NCBI GenBank assembly: GCA_947628355.1
Contig: CANQZO010000112.1
Location: 1-6,531, forward strand
DNA: 6,531 nucleotides
Direction: 5' to 3'
Source of the DNA: Candidatus Gastranaerophilales bacterium
GTDB taxonomy: Bacteria > Cyanobacteriota > Vampirovibrionia > Gastranaerophilales > Gastranaerophilaceae
This document shows, piece by piece, positions 1 through 6,399 of the stretch. Position 1 is the stretch's first letter. Every line of letters starts with the position of its first letter. Made by a program: the position numbers and the translations under genes. Below the pieces are notes generated by a model, which had not been told where the DNA came from, did not search any database, and saw nothing but the letters and a program-made list of their open reading frames with translations.

Positions 1-442
1 TACTCAGACGTGCATCTCTATCAGATTCACTCTCCTCCAGACGTTTCTGCAGGTCATTGATGATACTCAGACGTGCATCTCTATCAGATTCGCTCTCCTC
101 CAGACGTTTCTGCAGGTCATTGATGATACCCAGACGTGCTTCTCTATCAGATTCACTCTCCTCCAGACGTTTCTGCAGGTCATTGATGATACCCAGACGT
201 GCTTCTCTATCAGATTCGCTCTCCTCCAAACGTTTCTGCAGGTCATTGATGATACTCAGACGTGCATCCCGGTCAGATTCACTTTTCTCCAAACGTTTCT
301 GCAGATCATTGATGATGCCCAGACGTGCTTCTCTATCAGATTCGCTCTCCTCCAGACGCTTCTGAAGGTCATTAATTACTTCCAGCCTCACATTCCGATC
401 GGATTCACTTTCTTCCAGTTTATTTTGAGTATTCACGATGGT
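1..442 (-). repeat. 63-bp tandem repeat array encoding 21-residue coiled-coil units
   Basis: Seven units are visible in exact 63-base register. On the plus strand the landmark base at the start of 'cag' falls at 5, 68, 131, 194, 257, 320 and 383. Each unit encodes a core NDLQKRLEESESDR followed by (E/D)ARL(G/S)II, and the frame is never broken. Twenty-one residues equal three heptads; putting Ile21 and Leu7 at 'a' and Leu3 at 'd' gives a hydrophobic core interrupted by the polar SESDR stretch. The six units nearest the window edge differ at only a few bases. The innermost unit (383-442) is diverged (LEESESDRNVRLEVI), and residues just before it (VNTQNK) look like an even older copy. The array runs off the left edge, so its full copy number is unknown. 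Confidence 0.95.
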
Positions 443-1360
443 TTCCCATCTCTTCTGATTGTCAACATGTTCCCTCAACAGATCTTCTTCCAACTCTTTA
501 TCTCTTTCATAGAATTGTATTAAACTCTTAACAATCCTCCCACACTTCATACGATCCAACAAGCTAAATACTTCGTCTCTGGATTTCACGGCGATTTGCG
601 TTTTTGAAGCGAATAAGAACATATCATAATCGTCGCCAAAACATGCCGGTTCTTGATAAAAATATTTAAAGCCATGCTTCTCTAATAACAGCCTCATTGA
701 CCTTGTACTGTACAAAAAGATATGCTCTTTCTCCTTTAGTTGCTCAATAAATCTGGGAGTCTCCTCTAACATTTCGTCATATGTGAGGTCTTCCCTGTAC
801 CGTGGAGTTTGAATACACAAAACCCCACCAGCCCTTAACCGCTTCACAACCTCTGAAACAAACAACTCAGGTTCCATAATATGCTCTATCACGTCAAATG
901 CCAATACCGCGTCATACGTTTCCTCTGAAGTCTGCAATTCCCCACATTTCACATTAATTTCCAGTTCTTTCGAAATATAACTGCATATTTCCGGGCTCAT
1001 TTCAAAGGCCATCTGTTGAAAACCGATCGTTTTCATTAAATATGCCAGTTGTCCTAACCCGCATCCCACTTCAGCCACACTGGAAGATAACGGTACATAT
1101 TTAAGTATCTTTTCCAGCCAATAGGGAACTCTGTCATGAAAATATCTGTCTATCACTCCCCCAAGAGAATCCTGACCGATTGCCTTCTCCATTTTAGTTT
1201 CCCAATAATTTTTTCCATACAAGTCATTCTCCTCGTCTTGTACAAAATATATGACCTTGCTAAAACCTAACTTAGAGATCAATGTGCCGCATTTGTTACA
1301 CTTGTAATAGTGCTGGGAATATTCCATAAGATCTGTATTACCGCACCAACACCTGTTCAT
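1..1360 (-). CDS. SAM-dependent methyltransferase with C-terminal repeated coiled coil (3' end beyond window)
   Basis: This reading frame opens at ATG 1360-1358, eight bases after an AGGAG site (1373-1369), and stays open to base 1, so at least 453 residues are present and the C-terminus is missing. Residues 4-24 carry four cysteines (CWC at 4-6, CNKC at 21-24), resembling a zinc ribbon. A class I methyltransferase domain follows: motif I VAEVGCGLG at 95-103 for binding S-adenosylmethionine, then DVIEH at 156-160. The fold probably ends near residue 260. From about 273 the chain is charged and helical, and from about 314 it becomes a tandem 21-residue repeat that forms a coiled coil. The gene follows the Wzt-like ATPase by 51 bases in the same operon, so its likely substrate is the exported glycan or its lipid-linked precursor. 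By analogy with WbdD it may cap the chain end, but no kinase domain is visible. Beyond the window it could continue into a glycosyltransferase domain. The methyltransferase call is firm; the ruler role is inferred. Confidence 0.9.
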   Translation of the reverse strand, partial: MNRCWCGNTDLMEYSQHYYKCNKCGTLISKLGFSKVIYFVQDEENDLYGKNYWETKMEKAIGQDSLGGVIDRYFHDRVPYWLEKILKYVPLSSSVAEVGCGLGQLAYLMKTIGFQQMAFEMSPEICSYISKELEINVKCGELQTSEETYDAVLAFDVIEHIMEPELFVSEVVKRLRAGGVLCIQTPRYREDLTYDEMLEETPRFIEQLKEKEHIFLYSTRSMRLLLEKHGFKYFYQEPACFGDDYDMFLFASKTQIAVKSRDEVFSLLDRMKCGRIVKSLIQFYERDKELEEDLLREHVDNQKRWETIVNTQNKLEESESDRNVRLEVINDLQKRLEESESDREARLGIINDLQKRLEKSESDRDARLSIINDLQKRLEESESDREARLGIINDLQKRLEESESDREARLGIINDLQKRLEESESDRDARLSIINDLQKRLEESESDRDARLS

Positions 1361-1411
1361 AATCTCTGCTCCTTTCTTCCATAAATTATAGATAATATGC
1401 CCTATAACCTA

Positions 1412-2797
1412 TTAGAAATACCCTAACTGAATCTCTCCCGGCAAATCGCAGCATCCATGAAAAGCTATTTTCATAGGAGCTCCTATTTTTCTTGGGAAAA
1501 CCGAAAATGAAGCGATTGCCGGTCTAATGCACAATCTCTCAAATGTACTGTTTACCTCCTCCTGGCTTCTCATATATCGTTTCTCATAATCACCTTGTGG
1601 AATTGCAGCCACCCCTAATTCCAATGAGTACTCTCCAACCGCAACGTTAAGTTCTACTCTCTGTAAAAAATACAACACCTTCCCGGCAGGTACATTTTCC
1701 GGCAGTTGCATATCGTATTGTAAATTATCTTTTCCATGTACAATGACATTTTTTTGGTCTGTTAAAACACAACCTACAAGCGGACAATTAATTGGTTCTT
1801 TTACCAGCACTTCCATATACGCATATAAACTTTCACCCTGTTCAAAAGAATACCTGGCGTAACCGTTCTTATCAAATAATCCAGCTTTCAAAAAAGTTGC
1901 TTTACCGTTTCCGATTTCCTTAGAGGCGTTCAAATCTATAAATGATTCTTCCCTTAATGTCCAACCTTCAAACTGAACATTACAATTACTTGCGTCAATA
2001 TTTTCTTCATCTTTCTTATCCACATTATCCTCTTCCCCATGAAAATCATGCAAACGTTCGTCCTGCTCCAGAAAATAATACTGTTTAACACACTCCTTAC
2101 TATCTCCTTGCTTCAATATTTGCCCATGATGTAAAAGCAATGCTCTATCGCAAAACTGCTCCACCTCGTTCATGCCATGGCTGACCAATATTATCGTCTT
2201 TCCTTCGGCCTTTAACTGATTCAACCTTGCATAACACTTCTGTCTGAAAAATACATCTCCAACAGCCAGAGCCTCATCGATCAACAATATATCAGCATCT
2301 ACATTGATTGCAACGGCAAATGCCAATCTGACGAACATTCCGCTGGAATAAGTTTTAACAGGTTGACCAATAAAATCTCCTATATCTGCAAAGTCTATGA
2401 TCTCTGCAATTTTTGTTTCGATATCGTTTTTGTTCACCCCTAAAATTGCAGCGTTCATATATATATTCTCATAACCAGTGCTTTCCGGATCAAATCCACT
2501 TCCCAACTCAAGCAACGCCGCAACACGTCCGTTAACCTCGACTTCTCCGGAAGATGCTTTTAGGATTCCGGCTAAGATCTGTAATAACGTACTTTTACCG
2601 CTGCCGTTTCTGCCAATGATTCCAAAGGCTTCTCCTCTTTTTACAGTAAAACTTATATTATCTAATGCAGCGAAATCCCTTCCTGAATTTATATGAAACA
2701 TATGATAAAGAAATCTTTTCCCCGGTGAATCAAAAATCTTATATATTTTTGTTAAGTTCGTAGCTCGAACTGCAACCTTATTCGCATCCTGACACAT
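1412..2797 (-). CDS. ABC transporter ATPase of Wzt/TagH type with C-terminal carbohydrate-binding domain
   Basis: This 461-residue protein is the ATP-hydrolysing subunit of a polysaccharide exporter and should work at the inner face of the membrane with the permease encoded just upstream. Residues 1-245 form the nucleotide-binding domain: Walker A GRNGSGKST (62-70), the ELGSGF segment after it (97-102), signature YSSGM (150-154), Walker B ILLIDE (170-175) and the switch histidine of SHGMNE (His207). An acidic linker (about 246-270) leads to a second domain (about 276-400) with the pattern of Wzt C-terminal beta-sandwich domains: GNGKATFLKAGLFDKNG, FEQGESLYAYMEV, then GEYSLELGV. In O9a-type systems that domain binds the modified chain end. 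A further tail of about 60 residues is unassigned. The start at 2797 follows a GAGGAG site (2812-2807) by nine bases and lies 39 bases after the permease stop. I leave the symbol empty because wzt and tagH cannot be separated here. Confidence 0.93.
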   Translation of the reverse strand: MCQDANKVAVRATNLTKIYKIFDSPGKRFLYHMFHINSGRDFAALDNISFTVKRGEAFGIIGRNGSGKSTLLQILAGILKASSGEVEVNGRVAALLELGSGFDPESTGYENIYMNAAILGVNKNDIETKIAEIIDFADIGDFIGQPVKTYSSGMFVRLAFAVAINVDADILLIDEALAVGDVFFRQKCYARLNQLKAEGKTIILVSHGMNEVEQFCDRALLLHHGQILKQGDSKECVKQYYFLEQDERLHDFHGEEDNVDKKDEENIDASNCNVQFEGWTLREESFIDLNASKEIGNGKATFLKAGLFDKNGYARYSFEQGESLYAYMEVLVKEPINCPLVGCVLTDQKNVIVHGKDNLQYDMQLPENVPAGKVLYFLQRVELNVAVGEYSLELGVAAIPQGDYEKRYMRSQEEVNSTFERLCIRPAIASFSVFPRKIGAPMKIAFHGCCDLPGEIQLGYF

Positions 2798-2836
2798 CCA
2801 TAAATTCTCCTCTATTCTCTTTTAATAATACTGTCA

Positions 2837-3625
2837 TCATAAAATATCCGCAAATCCCTCTTTTGTTCGTTCAAACACCACCCAGCCAAGCACAAAAAAT
2901 ACAACTGAATATATCATACTAAATAAAAAATATAATATATTCAAGTTATTTCCATACAACACTACGTTTCTGAAATTCTCGATAATATATGTCAGCGGAT
3001 TACAGCTACATACAAATCTAAAACTTTCCGGAACCACATCCAAAGAGAAAAAAACCGGACTTATATACATCAGTACAGTTACAATAACGGAAATTGCATT
3101 TGCAACATCCTTCAAATAAACGGAAACCGCAGAAATAAAAAGACCTATTCCTATACAGAGTATGATTAATGGCAAAAAAGCGGGGAAAATCAGAAATATC
3201 GTAACAGGGATTTTTTTATAAAGAATCAATTCTGCAATCATCAATACAATATAACTAATAACAGCATTAAATAAAGCAGACATTGTAATCATCACAGGAA
3301 GCAATTCCAAAGGAAATACTACTTTCTTAACATAATTTACATGAGAAGGGATTAAAGAAGTTGCCCTGTTCATTACTTCGCTGATCATATTGAAGGAAGA
3401 TAAACCGCAAAACAAAACCATGGCAAACCAGTACTTATCTGAGACCTCTCCCCCCCATTTAGCCTGAAATATCTCACTAAAAAAATATGTATATACAATT
3501 AACATAAATATAGGAACTAATACTGACCATAAGAGTCCCAATATAGAACCCTTATACTTTTGTTCAATATCCTTCTTGATCAAACGGCCAAGCAAATAGC
3601 CATTTCCCTTTATTAACCTGAACAT
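2837..3625 (-). CDS. ABC-2 type polysaccharide export permease (Wzm/TagG type)
   Basis: This 262-residue integral membrane protein forms the channel of the exporter and has the usual length for its family. The N-terminal amphipathic stretch KDIEQKYKGSILGLLWSVL (18-36) is the typical entry into the first membrane segment. Six hydrophobic segments lie at roughly 28-49, 65-82, 110-135, 141-166, 174-198 and 227-251. The YVKKVVFPLELLP segment (98-110) and NPLTYIIENFRN (209-220) are also family-typical. It would move a lipid-linked glycan across the cytoplasmic membrane, powered by the ATPase 39 bases downstream. A GGAGG site (3642-3638) precedes the ATG by 12 bases, which is rather long and may limit translation. 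A run of seven G on the coding strand (3456-3450) covers codons Trp57-Gly59. Confidence 0.93.
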   Translation of the reverse strand: MFRLIKGNGYLLGRLIKKDIEQKYKGSILGLLWSVLVPIFMLIVYTYFFSEIFQAKWGGEVSDKYWFAMVLFCGLSSFNMISEVMNRATSLIPSHVNYVKKVVFPLELLPVMITMSALFNAVISYIVLMIAELILYKKIPVTIFLIFPAFLPLIILCIGIGLFISAVSVYLKDVANAISVIVTVLMYISPVFFSLDVVPESFRFVCSCNPLTYIIENFRNVVLYGNNLNILYFLFSMIYSVVFFVLGWVVFERTKEGFADIL

Positions 3626-3667
3626 CTCTCAATGTAACCTCCAAATACTGTATCTAAATAATTAGTT

Positions 3668-4501
3668 TTAATTGTCTACATTAGAAGTAGTTGTTTTTGT
3701 TATAATCCTTTTCTTAAAAGGATACAACAAAAACATAAGCACTCTCTTAGGCATCAAGTCAAACCATCCGTTCTGATGATTATTCAATATCTCTGTCACC
3801 ACCCAATGCATAGGAACCTTATGATAATATTTAAGCAAAATAGACATTGCCTCCCTCAAATGAATCTCCTTCAGCTGGGAGGTCTTAGTATCCTCATACA
3901 GGCGTGTAGCGCCAATATATTCTCTCAGGAACCCAAATTCATAGAATTGAGCCATTCTTATCCAATACTCATAATCCAGACACATCTTTAATTCTTCATT
4001 AAGTGGACCAACTCTCTTATAAGCCGCCCTACTGAACATAACGCTGGGCTGACTCAAAAAACACCTCTTTCCTAGGTTAGCATAGGAGAAAGGTTCTACC
4101 GGGTATTCCCCTATGATACTCCCCTTCCGGTCGATAAAATGGGATAAGCCGTAACACACCTCATAGTTTCCTGTGATGGCAAACTCCAGCAACTTTGCAA
4201 CAGCCCTTTCATCTTCATAGACATCATCGGAATTCAGCCAGAGGTAAAAATCACAATCCGATAGTTTTTGGATTCCTTTATTAATTGCATCCGCCTGACC
4301 CTTGTCAGGTTCTGAACACCAGAATTTTAATTCCTTCTCGTATTTTTTTATAATGGATACGGAATTGTCCTCCGAGCCACCGTCTATCACCGCAATGTCC
4401 ATCTCTACGTTTCTACGATTGGCAATTGCGCTTAATAATGCTTTCTCAAGATATTGTCCCTGATTATAGCTTGGTATGACCACGCCAACCCTTTTCCCCA
4501 T
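3668..4501 (-). CDS. GT2 family glycosyltransferase (GT-A fold)
   Basis: This 277-residue protein should transfer a sugar from a nucleotide donor to the growing glycan in the cytoplasm. The N-terminal half is a classic GT-A domain: VVIPSYNQGQYLEKAL (7-22), the IDGGSEDNS turn (39-47), the DKGQADAINKGI segment (66-77), and LNSDD (89-93), which supplies the metal-binding DxD equivalent. FLSQPSVMF (148-156) and LDYEYWIRM (175-183) match the acceptor-side and catalytic-base region of this family. There is no membrane segment, although the C-terminus is basic and could touch the membrane. The ATG at 4501 follows a GGAG site (4512-4509) by seven bases. The gene ends 42 bases before the permease start and follows a decayed gene remnant. 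Donor sugar and linkage cannot be read from the sequence. Confidence 0.92.
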   Translation of the reverse strand: MGKRVGVVIPSYNQGQYLEKALLSAIANRRNVEMDIAVIDGGSEDNSVSIIKKYEKELKFWCSEPDKGQADAINKGIQKLSDCDFYLWLNSDDVYEDERAVAKLLEFAITGNYEVCYGLSHFIDRKGSIIGEYPVEPFSYANLGKRCFLSQPSVMFSRAAYKRVGPLNEELKMCLDYEYWIRMAQFYEFGFLREYIGATRLYEDTKTSQLKEIHLREAMSILLKYYHKVPMHWVVTEILNNHQNGWFDLMPKRVLMFLLYPFKKRIITKTTTSNVDN

Positions 4502-4513
4502 AGCAAGTCTCCA

Positions 4514-4707
4514 TTATTTAACCAATTGCGCCCATTTCATCCGATATTCCTCAGTGGACATATTTTCATTCTCTCTAAACAGCCGCTGCATCGCAACAAC
4601 ATCCTTCATTCCGGACTCCACAATAATCTGTTTGATTACTATATAATTCTTCGATAAGATAATTTTCCACAAAACCCACCGCTCCTATTATTAATAACTT
4701 TTTTCAT
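4514..4707 (-). pseudogene. Decayed gene remnant, N-terminus resembling a nucleotide-sugar epimerase/dehydratase
   Basis: This stretch between the two glycosyltransferases holds no intact gene but reads as broken coding sequence in three frames. An ATG at 4707 after a weak GGGATGGG site starts MKKVINNRSGG. A +1 shift then gives GFVENYLIEELYSNQTD, which together with the first piece looks like the start of an extended short-chain dehydrogenase (MKKxxIxGxxGFVGxYLIEEL). A third frame stays open through VESGMKDVVAMQRLFREN and ends MSTEEYRMKWAQLVK at the TAA 4516-4514. I do not recognise that tail and it may come from another gene. The simplest reading is an internal deletion plus small indels. 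Residue similarity is by eye and the piece is short, so the family call is tentative. The remnant lies in the operon but should yield no working enzyme. Confidence 0.45.
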
Positions 4708-4722
4708 ATTCCCATCCCTATT

Positions 4723-5883
4723 TTAGAAGTTATCGAATTGACTTAGAATATTTTTATAAAATTCTGCGCTTTCTTCCCAAGTAACAAAACGTAATTTCTT
4801 CATTTCCGCCTTCAAATTACAATACAATTCCTCATCTTCATATTTTCTGATCAAATTACACAACATTTCTACGTTATCCTGCTCAAACCATACACAGCAT
4901 CCTTCCGCTACCTCCTTTAACACTTCAACGTCAGCAGCAATCACAGGGGTACCCTTTGCAATTGCTTCAATGATCGGCAGGCCAAATCCTTCCATATAAC
5001 TGCAAAACGCCAGAAATCTTGCATGTTGATATAGATAAATTATACTAACATCATCCAAACCGCTAAAATGAAAAATACGCTTTCCGTAATCCCGGTGATG
5101 AAACAAACGATTTTGAAATTCCTCCATCTTCCATCCCATATAACCTGCAAAAATAATATTATATCCCATCTCCCGCAGCCCCTTATCATATGCTTCCAAC
5201 AAGAGCTTATGATTTTTACGCGGTTCTATTGTGCCCACCATAAGAATATAAGGAAATCCCGATGCTATCTTAAACAACTTATCCGGCACTTCAGCATCCG
5301 AAATCGTTCTCTGTGTTCCAAAATCGGCCCCAAGAGGAACTACATAACATGGGGGCATAACGACATTTGTTCTTTCCCCTAATTTCTTCAAATCATTTTT
5401 AGTTGCCTGCGCATTAACGATAATAGCATCTGCATATTGAATGTGGGCACCGATATAATCCATAAAGTTATAAACTCCGCGCTCCAAACAAAATTGCGGG
5501 TAATTAATGGAAATAATATCGTATATATGAGCAATAATTCTTGTTCCTTGATTTTTAAGAACCGGAAGTAAATAGCTTCTTTTCACACGACTCATCCATG
5601 ACGCATCCAACTCAAAAAAACAAGTTCCTTTTCCAATCTCTTTTAATGGAACTTCTCTCCTCGTGATCATCATTTCCTTTATTCCCAAATGCTTGCAATA
5701 ATATTCGCAAAACTTTTTATTATCTATTTGATAATAACAATTCTTTTTTGCATTATAATGTATTAATACTATTTCGAAGCGTACATCCTGTATTAATCGC
5801 ACTGCTACTTCTCTTGTCACACGCTGAATTCCCGTAACAAAAGTTGCCAGGGTTAATACCGTAACGTCAATGTACACTTTCAT
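4723..5883 (-). CDS. GT4-type glycosyltransferase, possibly mannosyltransferase-like (GT-B fold)
   Basis: The protein is 386 residues from the chosen ATG (5883). An in-frame ATG 22 codons upstream (5949) lies inside the preceding gene and has no good site, whereas 5883 follows AGGAAGG by seven bases and begins with a sensible beta-strand. The N-terminus MKVYIDVTVL with TGIQRVTREV (17-26) resembles the mannosyltransferase-like retaining GT4 enzymes of polysaccharide clusters. HIYDIISINYP lies at 119-129. The donor-binding half starts at VGTIEPRKNH (216-225) and carries the E-x7-E motif EGFGLPIIE (298-306), followed by AKGTPVIAADVEVLKEVAEG. It should be a cytosolic or peripheral enzyme adding one or more sugars to the lipid-linked chain. 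Its ATG overlaps the stop of the upstream small gene (ATGA), implying translational coupling. The sugar specificity is inferred only from the N-terminal resemblance. Confidence 0.9.
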   Translation of the reverse strand: MKVYIDVTVLTLATFVTGIQRVTREVAVRLIQDVRFEIVLIHYNAKKNCYYQIDNKKFCEYYCKHLGIKEMMITRREVPLKEIGKGTCFFELDASWMSRVKRSYLLPVLKNQGTRIIAHIYDIISINYPQFCLERGVYNFMDYIGAHIQYADAIIVNAQATKNDLKKLGERTNVVMPPCYVVPLGADFGTQRTISDAEVPDKLFKIASGFPYILMVGTIEPRKNHKLLLEAYDKGLREMGYNIIFAGYMGWKMEEFQNRLFHHRDYGKRIFHFSGLDDVSIIYLYQHARFLAFCSYMEGFGLPIIEAIAKGTPVIAADVEVLKEVAEGCCVWFEQDNVEMLCNLIRKYEDEELYCNLKAEMKKLRFVTWEESAEFYKNILSQFDNF

Positions 5884-6347
5884 AAAAATACCTTCCTGAT
5901 CAGCTTTTGAATCGGTTGGGGAAGCTTCTTGCCAAACTCCCTCAAACAAGATTTGTCTGTTAACCCGTACAAAATGCCCATAAAATGATATTTTAATCCT
6001 ATCTTTTGACTAAAATATGGATTATTGATCAGTTTGATCTGATTGATCGCAACTACACTGGACCCAGCAATATTTTTAAGCACTTCTTTCTGAAACTGCT
6101 CCTTAGGTAACATTTCTTTTCCTTCCCAGAAAGCTATCTCTTTTTTCTCTGGAAGACGTCTGTAAGCTACAACATAAATAGCTTCATAAAAATGATGATT
6201 ATCGAGCTCAAGGAAACGGGTTATATCAATACTCTGAGGATGCATACCTACATCGCATAGGAAGGTGCTTTTCTGGTATCCAAAATGCTCTCCTTTTTCT
6301 TCCATGTTTCCAGCCACAATATCGTAAATTGAATTATAAACTTCCAT
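5880..6347 (-). CDS. Small DUF4214-like protein, function unknown
   Basis: The preferred product is 155 residues, starting at ATG 6347 five bases after GAGG (6356-6353). A longer reading from 6455 would add 36 residues, but these translate the promoter and inverted repeat and look non-coding. The central part, FYEAIYVVAYRRLPEKKEIAFWEGKE followed by KEQFQKEVLKNIAGS, has the pattern of DUF4214-type helical domains (xFxxxxYxxxLxRxPDxxGxxYW, then Sxxx). That family is often attached to or beside glycosyltransferases in secretion and polysaccharide loci, with no settled biochemical role. The C-terminus is basic (KKLPQPIQKLIRKVFL) and may be amphipathic. I see no signal peptide or membrane span. 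Its TGA overlaps the ATG of the GT4 gene, so it may act with that enzyme, for example as an accessory or docking subunit. That role is inference. Confidence 0.7.
   Translation of the reverse strand: MEVYNSIYDIVAGNMEEKGEHFGYQKSTFLCDVGMHPQSIDITRFLELDNHHFYEAIYVVAYRRLPEKKEIAFWEGKEMLPKEQFQKEVLKNIAGSSVVAINQIKLINNPYFSQKIGLKYHFMGILYGLTDKSCLREFGKKLPQPIQKLIRKVFL
5891..5897 (-). promoter_or_regulatory. Ribosome binding site deciding the GT4 start
   Basis: AGGAAGG lies seven bases before ATG 5883 on the minus strand, inside the last codons of the upstream small gene. It favours this start over the in-frame ATG at 5949. The ATGA overlap suggests that ribosomes finishing the small gene reinitiate here. 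Confidence 0.8.
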
Positions 6348-6352
6348 TTTAT

Positions 6353-6357
6353 CCTCA
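6353..6357 (-). promoter_or_regulatory. Ribosome binding site deciding the start of the DUF4214-like gene
   Basis: TGAGG ends five bases before ATG 6347 on the minus strand. It sits just downstream of the predicted promoter, leaving a short leader. The longer alternative start at 6455 has no comparable site and would place the promoter inside the gene. Confidence 0.65.
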
Positions 6358-6370
6358 AACCGTTTTTTAT

Positions 6371-6399
6371 AGTATATACTAATCTTATAGAGATTGCAA
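6371..6399 (-). promoter_or_regulatory. Sigma-70-type promoter for the operon
   Basis: On the minus strand, TTGCAA (6399-6394; four of six consensus bases) and TATACT (6376-6371; five of six) are separated by exactly 17 bases. Transcription would start around 6364 and leave a leader of roughly 17 bases before the ATG at 6347. The first part of the -35 box (6399-6397) lies in the outer end of the inverted repeat arm; the rest lies outside it. This is a consensus match only. Confidence 0.55.

Noticed and set aside
57..365. Open plus-strand frame of 102 codons with a repeated RRASLSDSLSS pattern
   Set aside because: It is the antisense shadow of the 63-bp coding repeats; the periodicity keeps it free of stops. 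The minus strand has the methyltransferase start, domain and ribosome binding site.
2478..2696. Plus-strand frame opposite the ATPase domain
   Set aside because: It lies wholly within the Wzt-like gene on the other strand, has no ribosome binding site and shows no recognisable protein features.
1412..2797. ABC signature SSGM instead of LSGGQ, and Glu in place of the usual Q-loop glutamine
   Set aside because: Both are normal for the Wzt/TagH branch of ATPases and do not indicate a defective enzyme.
5068..5382. Plus-strand frame of 104 codons opposite the GT4 gene
   Set aside because: Antisense shadow of a well-supported glycosyltransferase; its composition does not look like a protein.
5884..5949. 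N-terminal extension of the GT4 protein starting at 5949
   Set aside because: The extra 22 residues overlap the upstream gene in another frame, lack a good ribosome binding site and do not look like a glycosyltransferase start; the ATG at 5883 has an excellent site.
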